This document shows positions 38,483 through 47,609 of a stretch of 64,000 nt of DNA, in pieces. Made by a program: the position numbers and the translations under genes. How positions within the stretch are numbered: position 1 is the first letter of the stretch; every line of letters starts with the position of its first letter. This DNA is from Chitinivorax tropicus. GTDB lineage: Bacteria > Pseudomonadota > Gammaproteobacteria > Burkholderiales > SCOH01. The notes under the pieces were generated by a model. The model was not told the origin of the DNA. It searched no databases and saw only the letters and a program-made list of their open reading frames with translations. The stretch spans positions 33,497-97,496 of the forward strand of contig NZ_JACHHY010000020.1 of the NCBI RefSeq assembly GCF_014202905.1, written 5' to 3'.

Positions 38483-39603
38483 TGGGTCTGATTGTGCCAC
38501 CGGTTTCCGCTGAATCAGGCTTCACGACCGGATTCGTGGGGCGCATTCCTGTCCGAAACCTGTGGCTGTTGATGCTGTATGCGTCCGACCTGTTTCGGCC
38601 TGGCGGCATCGCCCATGTGGCGGTCGAAGAAAGCCCAGATGAGTTGCCCGACCTGGTGGCAGAACTTTTGGCCCATGCCGTTGAGACTCGGCTGCACCGT
38701 CAGCTGAGCCTGGGTTACCGATCTCGGGAAGAGTGGCTCAGCCGCGTTCGTGGGCGCATCGATGTGCTGACCACTGAGCGGCGCCAGTTGTTGGATCGCG
38801 GCTTGGTGGCCTGTCGCTATGAGGAACTCTCCATCGACACGCCACGCAATCGCTTTGTCCGAGCTGCGTTGGAGTCGGTTGCCCGCTTGGCCAAAAAGCC
38901 CACCATTGCCCATCGCTGTCGATCGCTTGCTGCTGCGATGAGGGCTCGGGGCGTCGCAGGCCAGCCACCGACCCGCGCCCAAATGAGCGCTGATCGCTTC
39001 GGGCGCCATGATGCGGATGACCAGTTCATGGTGGCCGCAGCCCGGCTTGCCTATGACCTGGCCCTGCCCACGGAATCCGCTGGTGGCAACTTGCTGGCGA
39101 TGCCTGGCCGGGAGGAGGCTTGGGTTCGCCGGCTGTTTGAGCGCGCCGTTGGCGGCCTGTATGCCGTGGCGCTCAGTCCATTCGGGTGGCATGTTCGTTG
39201 CGGCGCCACGCTGCAGTGGCAAATCACATCCAAGACTAGCGGTATGGACAGCATCTTGCCCGCCATGCGGACCGATATGGTGCTCGACCATGCTGACTCG
39301 GGGCGGCGTATCGTGGTCGACACCAAGTTCACCTCCATCGTCACGGCGGGGTGGTATCGAGAGCAAAGCCTGCGTAGCGGTTACCTCTACCAGATGTATG
39401 CCTATCTCCAATCACAGGTCGGTTGCGGCGATCCGCTGGCAGATGCGGCAAGTGGCTTGTTGCTGCATCCCGCTGTGGGGCAAATGATCGATGAGACGGT
39501 CGTCATCCAGGGGCACCCGATCCGCTGTGCGACTGTAGACCTGACGGCGAAACCTGCCGAGATTCGTGCGCAGTTGCTGAGGTGTATTGAGGTGCAGCGC
39601 TGA
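38482..39603 (+). CDS. McrC-type nuclease subunit of a McrBC restriction system
   Basis: Endonuclease partner of the preceding McrB-like motor. The 373-residue protein has the McrC N-terminal region (GRIPVRNLWLLMLYASDLF, then VRGRIDVLTTERRQL) and a C-terminal PD-(D/E)xK core. The core is read as D in RTDMVLD, then VVDTKF with the catalytic D and K. Start is the ATG overlapping the mcrB stop; a GTG three bases earlier is possible. The tight overlap shows co-translation. No methyltransferase is adjacent, consistent with a system that attacks modified foreign DNA. Confidence 0.87.
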   Translation: MGLIVPPVSAESGFTTGFVGRIPVRNLWLLMLYASDLFRPGGIAHVAVEESPDELPDLVAELLAHAVETRLHRQLSLGYRSREEWLSRVRGRIDVLTTERRQLLDRGLVACRYEELSIDTPRNRFVRAALESVARLAKKPTIAHRCRSLAAAMRARGVAGQPPTRAQMSADRFGRHDADDQFMVAAARLAYDLALPTESAGGNLLAMPGREEAWVRRLFERAVGGLYAVALSPFGWHVRCGATLQWQITSKTSGMDSILPAMRTDMVLDHADSGRRIVVDTKFTSIVTAGWYREQSLRSGYLYQMYAYLQSQVGCGDPLADAASGLLLHPAVGQMIDETVVIQGHPIRCATVDLTAKPAEIRAQLLRCIEVQR

Positions 39604-39742
39604 TGCGCTTGCGACCGCACCTCATGGGTAGCTGCCACCCCGCAAGTCGCTTGGTGGCGCGAGTCACCGGAACGGTTCGCCGCGACTGTTTATGAATCGG
39701 GCGGGCGGAGGGGTATCCCCCACCCGCTTTGTATCGATGGCA

Positions 39743-40468
39743 CTATTGCTTGCGTTTACCCAAGAATCCCATCCCCAGCAGGGCAGGTATCAGCAGTGCA
39801 AGTGAGCCAGGCTCGGGTACCGTGCGGATGCGCAGTTGGAAAGCCAAGTGCTCATAAAGCTGATCTGACGGGCTGGTGAGGCTGCCATCGGTTGCATGGA
39901 CGGCCAATACATTGGCATCCCCAAGTAGCAGCCGTGAGGTGACATCGTATCGGTAGATGTAATCAGGGCCGCGATCATTTCCTGTCCCGAAATCTGCCTC
40001 GGTGGCTACATGGGCGCCATTGAGCCAGAACTCGAAATCATCGTCCGCGACGATGCTCAATATAGCCTCGTATGGAAAGGCGCGACCGCTTAGCGCTGGC
40101 AGGCCGAAATCAAACCGGAAGAACGCCTCATTTACGCCATTTTTGCCATTGGATGTCGCAGCTGGATCGTGCCAGATATACCTTGCTTGAGTGTCCCGGG
40201 GTGGGTGCCCGAATGGAATCGGGTAGGTTGGACTCTGCGGGGCGGGCACCATGCGTGCGTTATCCCATCCCGTGTCATCAAATCCCCGCGCTTCCCAACC
40301 CGCTACAACCCCTGGGCCATGAGATTTGACTATGCTGGTTCCGCTGATGAAGCGATACTCAAACGGACTCGTTATCGGGGCGGCGCTGGCTTCTGCTGTG
40401 AATAAGCCAGAGAAAGCGAGCACCAGGGCTGCGACTATTTTGGTCGTGTGTTGAAGTGGTTTACACAT
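39743..40468 (-). CDS. PEP-CTERM sorting-domain protein
   Basis: Secreted protein of 241 residues. It has an N-terminal signal peptide (to about residue 29, AEASA), a body with DDDFEFWLNGAHV reminiscent of beta-sandwich carbohydrate-binding or PA14-like folds, and a classical PEP-CTERM tail. The tail has the VPEPGSLALLIPALLGMG motif followed by KRKQ. Such proteins are processed by exosortase and are linked to exopolysaccharide or biofilm. No exosortase gene is in the window. It is transcribed alone. Confidence 0.9.
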   Translation of the reverse strand: MCKPLQHTTKIVAALVLAFSGLFTAEASAAPITSPFEYRFISGTSIVKSHGPGVVAGWEARGFDDTGWDNARMVPAPQSPTYPIPFGHPPRDTQARYIWHDPAATSNGKNGVNEAFFRFDFGLPALSGRAFPYEAILSIVADDDFEFWLNGAHVATEADFGTGNDRGPDYIYRYDVTSRLLLGDANVLAVHATDGSLTSPSDQLYEHLAFQLRIRTVPEPGSLALLIPALLGMGFLGKRKQ

Positions 40469-41071
40469 GTCATGTTTCCTCTTGGATCAACAAAAGTTTT
40501 GAAAACAAGCTGCTGATGTCTGCCTGAAAACTGCCGAAAATCTTCGGCAAATTCAAAAAGGCAGCCCGAACAGGGCAATCCAACGAAAGTTGGCTCTGCT
40601 GTTTGAGTTGCTGCCGCAATTTCACATCATCTGCTGTGAATGGAGTGTCATTGTTGAGTTGGGAAACGTATCCAAGTGGTCAGGTCATCGATCTGCTGGC
40701 ATAGCCGATTGCTCATCGACGCCAGCGTGTCGGGTTCGTTGCTGTGCGCTATGGCGGTGCGATTGCTGATACTGCGTGTCTGGATCAGAACTGGCGCCTA
40801 TGGGGTGTAGGCGGTGAAACTGTCAAGGTGTGACAGTGAGGTGAACAGTGATTTTGGTTGCATGATTTCCTCCAGTTATCGAGCCAGAGTATCAATACAG
40901 CTTACACAACGAGTACTGCACATGCCGAACCACAGGGTATTCAAGCAAAGGATGTGCTTGTTTTATTTTTTTATTTGAAAACAGGTAGTTGTGGTTTTTT
41001 CTGGAGGTGGGTGCAAGCTGAGTGTAAAAGTATTCGACATGCCTGTACCACTTTGAGTGGCCTGATCGATT
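40469..41071. other. 600-base interval with a broken small ORF
   Basis: No intact gene is convincing here. The part just upstream of the PEP-CTERM gene should hold its promoter. The part 40648-40863 contains a minus-strand frame with a strong ribosome binding site, described separately as a possible pseudogene. Plus-strand ORF 40858-41211 mostly overlaps the acetyltransferase in antisense and is rejected. No tRNA-like or terminator structure was recognised. Confidence 0.4.
40648..40863 (-). pseudogene. Short ORF interrupted by an amber codon
   Basis: From the ATG at 40863 (minus strand), preceded by CTGGAGGAAATC, the frame encodes MQPKSLFTSLSHLDSFTAYTP and then meets TAG at 40798-40800. If the amber codon is read through, the frame continues for 49 more codons to TGA at 40648-40650 (ending CQQIDDLTTWIRFPTQQ). 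The product would be about 71 residues. Explanations are a pseudogene with a nonsense mutation, a genuine 21-residue peptide or leader, or coincidence. No family was recognised. Confidence 0.3.
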
Positions 41072-41638
41072 TCATGGCCGGGCTGGTGATTGAGCAAGGG
41101 GGCTGCCGCTGTGTCTTGCCAGTGCATACACGCTTTCTGTGCATGGCTCGTCCCGGAACAGGACATCACGACGCTCGATCAGCTCGAATCCAAGGCGTTC
41201 GAGCAGCCTGATGCTGGGTCGATTCCGCACGTCCGTGATACCCAGGACGCGGGTGATGCCAGTTGCTGTGAAAAGCAGGTCGAGTGCTTCGCGGACCGCA
41301 AGACTGGCGATACCGCGGCCTTGTGCCGAGGGTTGAAGCGTGAAGCCGATTTCGCCATAGCTGCCGTCTGCGGACAGATACAGGCCGATGTCTCCGATGA
41401 GCACATCGGAGGCGGGTTCCGCGATGCCGAGCTGCACCCACTGGCCTGGTGCGAAGAGCGGCGCGTGATGCATCTCATCAATGAATTCGAGCGCCTTGGC
41501 CGTTGTCATCGGGGACCACCCTTGATAGCGGCCTAGTTCCGGGATCGAGCGATAGGCCTGGAAAGCGGCGAGGTCGGTTGTATGTAAGCGGCGCAGGTGG
41601 CCACCTGGGAAGGTGCGTGGCAGCATGATGTCGGACAT
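41072..41638 (-). CDS. GNAT-family N-acetyltransferase (RimJ/RimL-like)
   Basis: Acetyl-CoA-dependent acetyltransferase of 188 residues. Features of the RimJ/RimL-type GNAT fold are the start LRRLHTTDLAAFQAYRSIPE, IGDIGLYLSADGSYGEIGFT, the acetyl-CoA-binding loop QGRGIASLAVREAL (Q/R-x-x-G-x-G/A variant), and NRPSIRLLERLGFE. The substrate is unknown and may be an amino-terminal residue or a small amine. It lies about 80 bases downstream of the DUF2834 gene, also on the minus strand, so co-transcription is possible. Confidence 0.88.
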   Translation of the reverse strand: MSDIMLPRTFPGGHLRRLHTTDLAAFQAYRSIPELGRYQGWSPMTTAKALEFIDEMHHAPLFAPGQWVQLGIAEPASDVLIGDIGLYLSADGSYGEIGFTLQPSAQGRGIASLAVREALDLLFTATGITRVLGITDVRNRPSIRLLERLGFELIERRDVLFRDEPCTESVYALARHSGSPLAQSPARP

Positions 41639-41720
41639 GATGGTTCAGATTCGAGTGGTGGATTGATAAAGCCCAGGGTGACCGAAATGACCGTCGGCAC
41701 AAACCTGGGCGGGTAATGGG

Positions 41721-42032
41721 TCAGGCCGATGTATCGCGTGTGCGCAGATAGAGATACAGCGGGAGCGCAAACGACACCCCGACCGTGAACAGGCCGACAC
41801 AGACCAGCCAGACCCCTCTCACTTGGCGACGACGTTGCTCATGCGCCACAAAGGCCAGCAAGGCCAAGCCGGATAGGGCGACGTCTGCCCAGGCAAAAGC
41901 TGAAACGGGGGAGGAAAACGCTTGGGATAGCAGCAGGTCGATTGCCAGCCCATTCGATCCAAGCCAAGGGGCAAAGCATATATAGGGGACGACCAGACCC
42001 AGTACACACAGCGCCAGATAGATGTTTTTCAT
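41721..42032 (-). CDS. DUF2834 small membrane protein
   Basis: A 103-residue integral membrane protein with three hydrophobic segments (about residues 4-20, 45-62 and 75-95), preserving the DUF2834 pattern of a Phe-Ala-Pro-Trp near the end of helix 1 and FAWADVALSGLALLAFV in helix 2. The family is of unknown function. It is positioned head-on with the GNAT gene on the same strand. Assignment to DUF2834 is by eye. Confidence 0.75.
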   Translation of the reverse strand: MKNIYLALCVLGLVVPYICFAPWLGSNGLAIDLLLSQAFSSPVSAFAWADVALSGLALLAFVAHEQRRRQVRGVWLVCVGLFTVGVSFALPLYLYLRTRDTSA

Positions 42033-42313
42033 GATGTTCCCGCATGGTCGGCTGGCCCTGGTTCCGATTGGTGGGCTGGCGAACGTGGTGCTGGTTGGGT
42101 GGAACGGGTGGTCAGACCCTGCGGCAGCATGGGCTGATCACGGCTGGCAGCAGTGTACTGGAGCCAGCCTGTGTCGCCAATGGCGTCGGCACCTTGAATG
42201 CCTGTGGTGAAGCGCATCCAGGGGCGTTCGCCCTGGCGCTCAGGATGGGTGCGGCGCTGGGCGGTGCCACAGTGGCATGCAGCAAGGGCAGGCCATGAAG
42301 CCCACCCGTTCAT

Positions 42314-44434
42314 TTAGCCCAGATTGCCGACGAACAGCCGTCGTATCAGCCTCAATTTCAAACTGTCCACTTCCTCCAGGCCCATCCGCTCCAGGTATTT
42401 CTCTGGCACGTCGCCCTCGCCAAACAGGCTTTTGACAACAGTGCCAACCAGCTCCAGTGGGTTTTCGGTGGCGGCTTTCAGCTTGCGCAATGCTTTGACG
42501 ATCACCAATTCATCGTCGGTGAAATCCGTGCCAAACGGGAAGTCGGGCAGCAGGCCCTGTTGTCGCCAGGGGCGTAGGCGGCTTTCCAGCGTGTCAGGTA
42601 GATTGTGTTGTTGTGATTCGGGGATCTCGTAATCGTGGGCGATCTTGCCGTTCTTTTTGGCTTGCGCCAACAGAGGGGCCTGAAAGCGTGAATCGGCAAC
42701 GGCCAGTAGGCGTTTGATGCATTCCGAGTCGCTTTGCCCACGCAGATCGGCCAACCCATACTCCGTGATCACGATATCGCGCAGGTGGCGCGGAATGGTG
42801 GTCTGGCCATAATTCCACACAATATTGGACATCAGCTTGCCATGGCGGGTACGGCTGGCGCGCAGCATCAAGATCGAGCGGGCATCGGGGAGCAAGTGGG
42901 CCATGGCCACGAAGTTGTACTGGCCACCCACGCCACTGACGACTTGGCCCGATTCCAGGCTGTCGCTGGATGCCGCGCCCAGCAAGGTCACCAGCATGGT
43001 GGTGTTGATGAAGCGTGCATCGCGGCGCTGTGCCCCCACCAATTCCTCGTGGCCGAAAATACGGTTGATGAAGCTGATGCGGCTCATGCCGATGTGGCCC
43101 AGCGTGTCGGCGTCCAGGTCGCGCAGGCGTTGGTAGAAATCACGCGGGCCGAGGAAGAAGCCCCCATGCATGAAGATGCCCTGTTTGAGCTGGCTGCCCA
43201 GACAGTATTGGCAGATCTTGTCAAAATTGGCCGGGTGGGCCAGATTGCCTGACAGCCGCCCAATCGGTACCGACAGCGAGCCATCATGCCAGCTGGTCTG
43301 GTCATTGAAGATGCCGAAGTGCTTCAGCCAGGCGACGTCGCGTTCGGTCAGCTGGTTCTGGATGATGCCTTCATCGCGCAGCACGGCCAGCGTGGCTGGG
43401 CTGACCGTTTGACTGAGCTTGCCTTGATTGATGAGTCGTTGCAGATCGACATCGTCAAAGACCTGGCGCCTGACGATGCCGGCGTCGATCAGCTTCATGA
43501 AACCATTGACGAACATTTCACTGCAGCCGTACAGCCCCTGCTCGAATCGACCCAGCTCGATGCCCTGCTGGGGCTTGCCGTCATAGAGCTGCTGCACGAT
43601 GCGGCAATAGCTGTCATTCTGTTGATCACGCAGGATCAGGGAGTGGGCAATGGCGTCGCCCAGCGAGCCGATGCCGATCTGCAAGGTGCCACCATCCTTG
43701 ACCAGCGAGCTGGCATATAGCCCGATGGCGTAATCTTGCAGGCTGACCTTCATATTGGGTGGGGCGAACAGGTCGTGCGTGCCGGCTGGGTCGTCCACCA
43801 CGAATTCGAAACGATCCGGGTGGATACGCGCTTCATTGGGCATGAATGGCAGCTTGTGGTTGATGACTGCGACGGTGAGCACCTGGCGGCTGGGTTCGGC
43901 AGCCAGCATGTCCATCACATCCAGGGTGACGTCCGGGTTGCTCGACAAGGACAGCATCAGCGTGTCGCCGCTGCCTTCCACGGCCACCTCTTGCGCCAGC
44001 ACATTGACGTTTTGCAGCATCATGTCCCGGGCGACATGGGTGTAATTGCTGTATAGATAGTTCTGCTGAGCGTCCGGGTTGTCGAGATAGTCACCGGTCT
44101 TCAGGAAGAACTCCAGTACTTCGACATTCGGCGGCAATTGGCCTGCCCGGCGATCCATGACATAGTCCAGATCAGGGTAGTCACCGAAGACCCGCTCGAC
44201 AAAGGGCCCGACGAAGCGGTTCTCCAGCTCACTGTGACCTTTGGGCTTCTCCAGCGACAGTGCGGTGATGATCCGCAGGCTGTAGGCGGGATGCGCCTTG
44301 ACCCGCCGATAGAGCGCATTGACGAACGGATTGGGTTTGCCGATGCCAAGCGGAATGCCCAGTACGATGTGAGGGCCGACGTGGGCGATCACCTGATCGA
44401 TGCAGGCTTCGATCTGGCTGAAATAGCGGGTCAT
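42314..44434 (-). CDS. Acetyl-CoA hydrolase/transferase family protein
   Basis: A 706-residue cytoplasmic protein of the acetyl-CoA hydrolase/CoA-transferase family. The start is the ATG giving MTRYFSQIEACIDQVI, preceded by CAGGAGAC; the open frame extends 71 codons upstream without support. Family features are HIVLGIPLGIGKPNPFVNAL, the CoA-ring loop LQIGIGSLGDAIAHSL, LYGCSEMFVNGFMKL, and VSGVGGQYNFVAMAH with the C-terminal domain ITEYGLADLRGQSDSECIKR. It is longer than typical 430-500-residue homologues, having an enlarged N-terminal and middle part. Hydrolysis or transfer of CoA between acyl groups is expected. Confidence 0.85.
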   Translation of the reverse strand: MTRYFSQIEACIDQVIAHVGPHIVLGIPLGIGKPNPFVNALYRRVKAHPAYSLRIITALSLEKPKGHSELENRFVGPFVERVFGDYPDLDYVMDRRAGQLPPNVEVLEFFLKTGDYLDNPDAQQNYLYSNYTHVARDMMLQNVNVLAQEVAVEGSGDTLMLSLSSNPDVTLDVMDMLAAEPSRQVLTVAVINHKLPFMPNEARIHPDRFEFVVDDPAGTHDLFAPPNMKVSLQDYAIGLYASSLVKDGGTLQIGIGSLGDAIAHSLILRDQQNDSYCRIVQQLYDGKPQQGIELGRFEQGLYGCSEMFVNGFMKLIDAGIVRRQVFDDVDLQRLINQGKLSQTVSPATLAVLRDEGIIQNQLTERDVAWLKHFGIFNDQTSWHDGSLSVPIGRLSGNLAHPANFDKICQYCLGSQLKQGIFMHGGFFLGPRDFYQRLRDLDADTLGHIGMSRISFINRIFGHEELVGAQRRDARFINTTMLVTLLGAASSDSLESGQVVSGVGGQYNFVAMAHLLPDARSILMLRASRTRHGKLMSNIVWNYGQTTIPRHLRDIVITEYGLADLRGQSDSECIKRLLAVADSRFQAPLLAQAKKNGKIAHDYEIPESQQHNLPDTLESRLRPWRQQGLLPDFPFGTDFTDDELVIVKALRKLKAATENPLELVGTVVKSLFGEGDVPEKYLERMGLEEVDSLKLRLIRRLFVGNLG

Positions 44435-44941
44435 GCATGTCTCCTGATTGGCGGCCAAGGCCATGTCAACAAAGCCTAGCATATGCGCCAGTGACAGCTT
44501 TGCGAAGTGTTTTGTGTATGCGTCTTGATGTGTGTCATATCTGGTGGTCGGCACACCAGATCGCAAGGCGGCGATATGGATGAATGCGGTATTTCGCACA
44601 TGGCTGACCATTAGGGAAATGTCGATCAAGCTTTCGTATCTGGCCATCTGTTATAGTGTGGGCTACAACGCAACAAGGCCAAGGGCCGATTGTTCTCTTT
44701 GGGTGAAGCCAGCGGTTGACACGTCTTCAGCAGCACCGCTGCTTAATTCCATGCTGCACGAAAGACCGCTTGTCGGCCCCCGCCACGGAAGCCTCCTGCG
44801 CAGCGGGGCTGACCAAGCATGTCTATTGATCTGTTAAGTCCGTTGTCCCATGTCGATTGCACAAGGGCTCGATTGGATTTCGCCGCCACCATGCCTGGCG
44901 GCGTCCATTGCCCTTATAACAACATAAATCGAGGAAGCTTC
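44435..44941. promoter_or_regulatory. Divergent intergenic region, CoA-transferase / aminopeptidase
   Basis: This roughly 500-base region separates two divergently transcribed genes and must hold both promoters. A TATAGT at 44652-44657 could be a -10 box for the plus strand, but no good -35 was found. A perfect eight-base inverted repeat, CGCCGCCA/TGGCGGCG (44881-44888 and 44896-44903), lies about 40 bases upstream of the aminopeptidase start, inside its probable leader. No small gene or RNA was recognised. Confidence 0.4.
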
Positions 44942-47596
44942 ATGAAATGTCTACTCGCCTATGGTTTTACTCTTTCTGTTTTGAGCCTTGCCAGTGGTGT
45001 CACCTGGGCCGATGACGTACCCATGCGGCTGGGGGAGTCGGTCACGCCCAAAAACTACCAGCTGGAATTGACGATTGTGCCGGACTCGGAAAAACACGCT
45101 GGCAAAATCGATATCGGTCTGAACATCAATGAGCCGACTCACCAGATCCGGATGAATGCAGCCAGCATCAATATCAAACAAGGGCGGCTGGTGATGGGCA
45201 CGAAGACCATCAAGGTGGACAAGGTCGAGCCACAAGGCAGTGATTATGTGCTGTTACAGTTCAAAGAAGAGCTGCAACCCGGCCCCGCCAAATTGATGTT
45301 GGAATTCGCCGGCCAGGTCAATCGTAAAGATGTGTATGGCGTGTTTGCGCAAAAAGATGGGGACGATTGGTATGCGCTCACCCAGTTTGAAACAACCGGG
45401 GCGCGGCATGCCTTCCCCTGCTTTGATGAACCTGGCTGGAAGGTACCCTGGCAGCTGACATTGAACGTCAAGAAGCAGCACTTGGCGGTGGCCAATACGC
45501 CGGTGCAGGCAGAGCGTGACCTCGGTAAGGGGATGAAGCAGATCCGTTTCATGACCACCAAGCCGTTGCCGAGCTATCTGGTGGCTTTTGGGGTGGGTCC
45601 GTTTCAGGTGCTGGATGGGGGCAAGGTGGGCAGCGTGCCCCTGCGCTATATCGCCCCCCGTGGCCGTGCGCAGGAGGCACGCTACGCAAAGGAGCACACA
45701 CCGGCCCTGCTGCGTGGGCTGGAGGGCTACTTTGGCATGCCCTATCCCTATGAGAAGCTCGACAGCTTGGTGATCCCCAAGACCATGATGTTCAGTGCGA
45801 TGGAAAACCCCGGTTTGATCACCTATCGCGCCAGCGTGTTGTTGGCCCGCCCGCACGAGGAAACCGCGCAATTCAAACGTCGCTATATCAGCGTTGCCGC
45901 GCACGAGCTGGCGCATCAATGGTTTGGTAACTATGTCACCATGAAATGGTGGGATGACATCTGGCTCAATGAGTCATTTGCCTCGTGGATGGGCAGCAAG
46001 ATCGTCGCGCAACTCAGGCCAGAGTGGGGTGCCGATGTTGAAAACGTCAGAGCCCGTCGTAACGCCATGATGGCGGATCGCCTTCCTTCTACCCGCAAGA
46101 TCCACCAGCCGGTGCTTTCGCAGCATGATCTGGGCAATGCCTTTGACGCGATTTCCTACTCCAAAGGACAGGCGGTATTGGCCATGTACGAGCAGTGGCT
46201 GGGGGAGGATCGCTTCCGCCAAGGGGTGCGCCATTACATGCAAAAGCACGCTTGGTCGAATGCCAGTGCGGGAGATTTCATCGACGCGCTCGCCACCCAG
46301 GACCCGCAGCTTGCCAAGTCCTTCGAAAGTGTCATCGAGCAGCCGGGCATTCCGCGCATGAATGTCACCTTGCGCTGTGATCCCGCGCCGACACTGGATC
46401 TGCAGCAAAGTCGTTTCGTGCCCAAAGGCACCACATTATCCGCTGATCAGCGGTGGTCGCTGCCTGTGTGCTACAGCTTTGCCGATGGGGTGTCCAAGGT
46501 CAGATCCTGCACAGTGATGGACGAGCCCCGATACAAGGTCAAACTCGAATCCAACAAACCGATCGAAACCTGCCCGCAGTGGCTGCAGGCAAATCCTGGC
46601 GGGGTAGGCTACTATTTGCCGGTCTATTGGCCGGGCGGCTTGGTGTCGCTGATGGACGATCCGGCACGCCTGAGCGCGGCGGAGATCATCGCGGGTCTGG
46701 ATGATGCCAACACCCTGATCAGGTCGGGTGATCTGCCGATTGCGGATGCATTGCGCCTTGCCCAGAAATTCGCCAATCATCCACGTCGCGAGGTGGTAGA
46801 GTCCGTGATCCGGGTGGCCCAGCACGCCTATGAAATGATCGATTCGACCCAGCATGCCCTGTTCGCCCGCTATGTGCAACAATCGCTCGGCACCCGCGCC
46901 CGTGCGTTGGGCTTCAATCGTAAGGCGAATGAACCTGAAGATGATGAGTTGCTGCGGGTGGCATTGGTGCCTTTCGTGGCCGAAGCTGGCTTGGACGGTA
47001 CCTTACGCGAAGAGGCGGGCCGCCTGGCCAAGCAATGGCTGGGGGATCGCAAGTCAGTGGATGCCTCAGTTGCACCGCAGGCATTGAAGATAGCCGCCAT
47101 GTCGGGTGGGCCCGCGCTGTTTGATGCACTTGTCGATGCCGCTGGCAAGACCAAGCACCTGGGTGAGCGGATGCAGATGCTGGAGGCGCTTGGCACCTTC
47201 CGTGATCCAGCCTTGCTCGACAAGGCTTTCAAGGTGGCATTGGATAGCCAGTTCGATGCTCGTGAATCGATCACCCTGGTTGAAAGCGCTGCCGCGTCAC
47301 CCGCAACAGCAGATGCGGCCTGGGCGTTTATGAAGGGCCAATTCGAACCATTGATGGCCCGCTTGCCCAAAGACTTTGCAGCCAGTGTGCCCAGTTTTTT
47401 CCATGCCAACTGCCAAGCCAAGCTGCGCAATGAGCTGGAGTCCTTTTTCAAGGATCGGATCGGGCAGTATGAGGGGGGGCCGCGTCTGTTGTCACAGGCC
47501 CTGGAGCGAGCCGATATGTGCATCGCAACACGCGAAACACAAGCCAGCAGTCTGTCCGCGTTTTTGAGTGGTTATCAAATGCGCATGACGCAGTGA
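44942..47596 (+). CDS. M1-family zinc aminopeptidase
   Basis: Secreted or periplasmic metallo-aminopeptidase of 884 residues. The start ATG follows GAGGAAG, and a signal peptide runs to about residue 23 (VTWA). The zinc site is intact: H321, E322, H325 in HELAHQW and E344 in LNESF. The exopeptidase motif is SAMEN (residues 285-289) where most relatives have GAMEN. The long C-terminal helical (ERAP1-like) domain is present and ends with SAFLSGYQMRMTQ. It likely trims N-terminal residues from peptides in the periplasm. earP starts 13 bases downstream. Confidence 0.92.
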   Translation: MKCLLAYGFTLSVLSLASGVTWADDVPMRLGESVTPKNYQLELTIVPDSEKHAGKIDIGLNINEPTHQIRMNAASINIKQGRLVMGTKTIKVDKVEPQGSDYVLLQFKEELQPGPAKLMLEFAGQVNRKDVYGVFAQKDGDDWYALTQFETTGARHAFPCFDEPGWKVPWQLTLNVKKQHLAVANTPVQAERDLGKGMKQIRFMTTKPLPSYLVAFGVGPFQVLDGGKVGSVPLRYIAPRGRAQEARYAKEHTPALLRGLEGYFGMPYPYEKLDSLVIPKTMMFSAMENPGLITYRASVLLARPHEETAQFKRRYISVAAHELAHQWFGNYVTMKWWDDIWLNESFASWMGSKIVAQLRPEWGADVENVRARRNAMMADRLPSTRKIHQPVLSQHDLGNAFDAISYSKGQAVLAMYEQWLGEDRFRQGVRHYMQKHAWSNASAGDFIDALATQDPQLAKSFESVIEQPGIPRMNVTLRCDPAPTLDLQQSRFVPKGTTLSADQRWSLPVCYSFADGVSKVRSCTVMDEPRYKVKLESNKPIETCPQWLQANPGGVGYYLPVYWPGGLVSLMDDPARLSAAEIIAGLDDANTLIRSGDLPIADALRLAQKFANHPRREVVESVIRVAQHAYEMIDSTQHALFARYVQQSLGTRARALGFNRKANEPEDDELLRVALVPFVAEAGLDGTLREEAGRLAKQWLGDRKSVDASVAPQALKIAAMSGGPALFDALVDAAGKTKHLGERMQMLEALGTFRDPALLDKAFKVALDSQFDARESITLVESAAASPATADAAWAFMKGQFEPLMARLPKDFAASVPSFFHANCQAKLRNELESFFKDRIGQYEGGPRLLSQALERADMCIATRETQASSLSAFLSGYQMRMTQ

Positions 47597-47609
47597 GGTG
47601 TGGTAGGGG

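Noticed and set aside
40858..41211. Plus-strand ORF of 117 codons
   Set aside because: Half of it is antisense to the acetyltransferase, it lacks a ribosome binding site and its content is Cys/Trp/Arg-rich noise.
42029..42313. ORFs on both strands between the DUF2834 and CoA-transferase genes
   Set aside because: Both are of low quality (no ribosome binding site, no domain). The plus-strand frame has a Gly/Ala-rich segment that might be a relic, but no family could be named.
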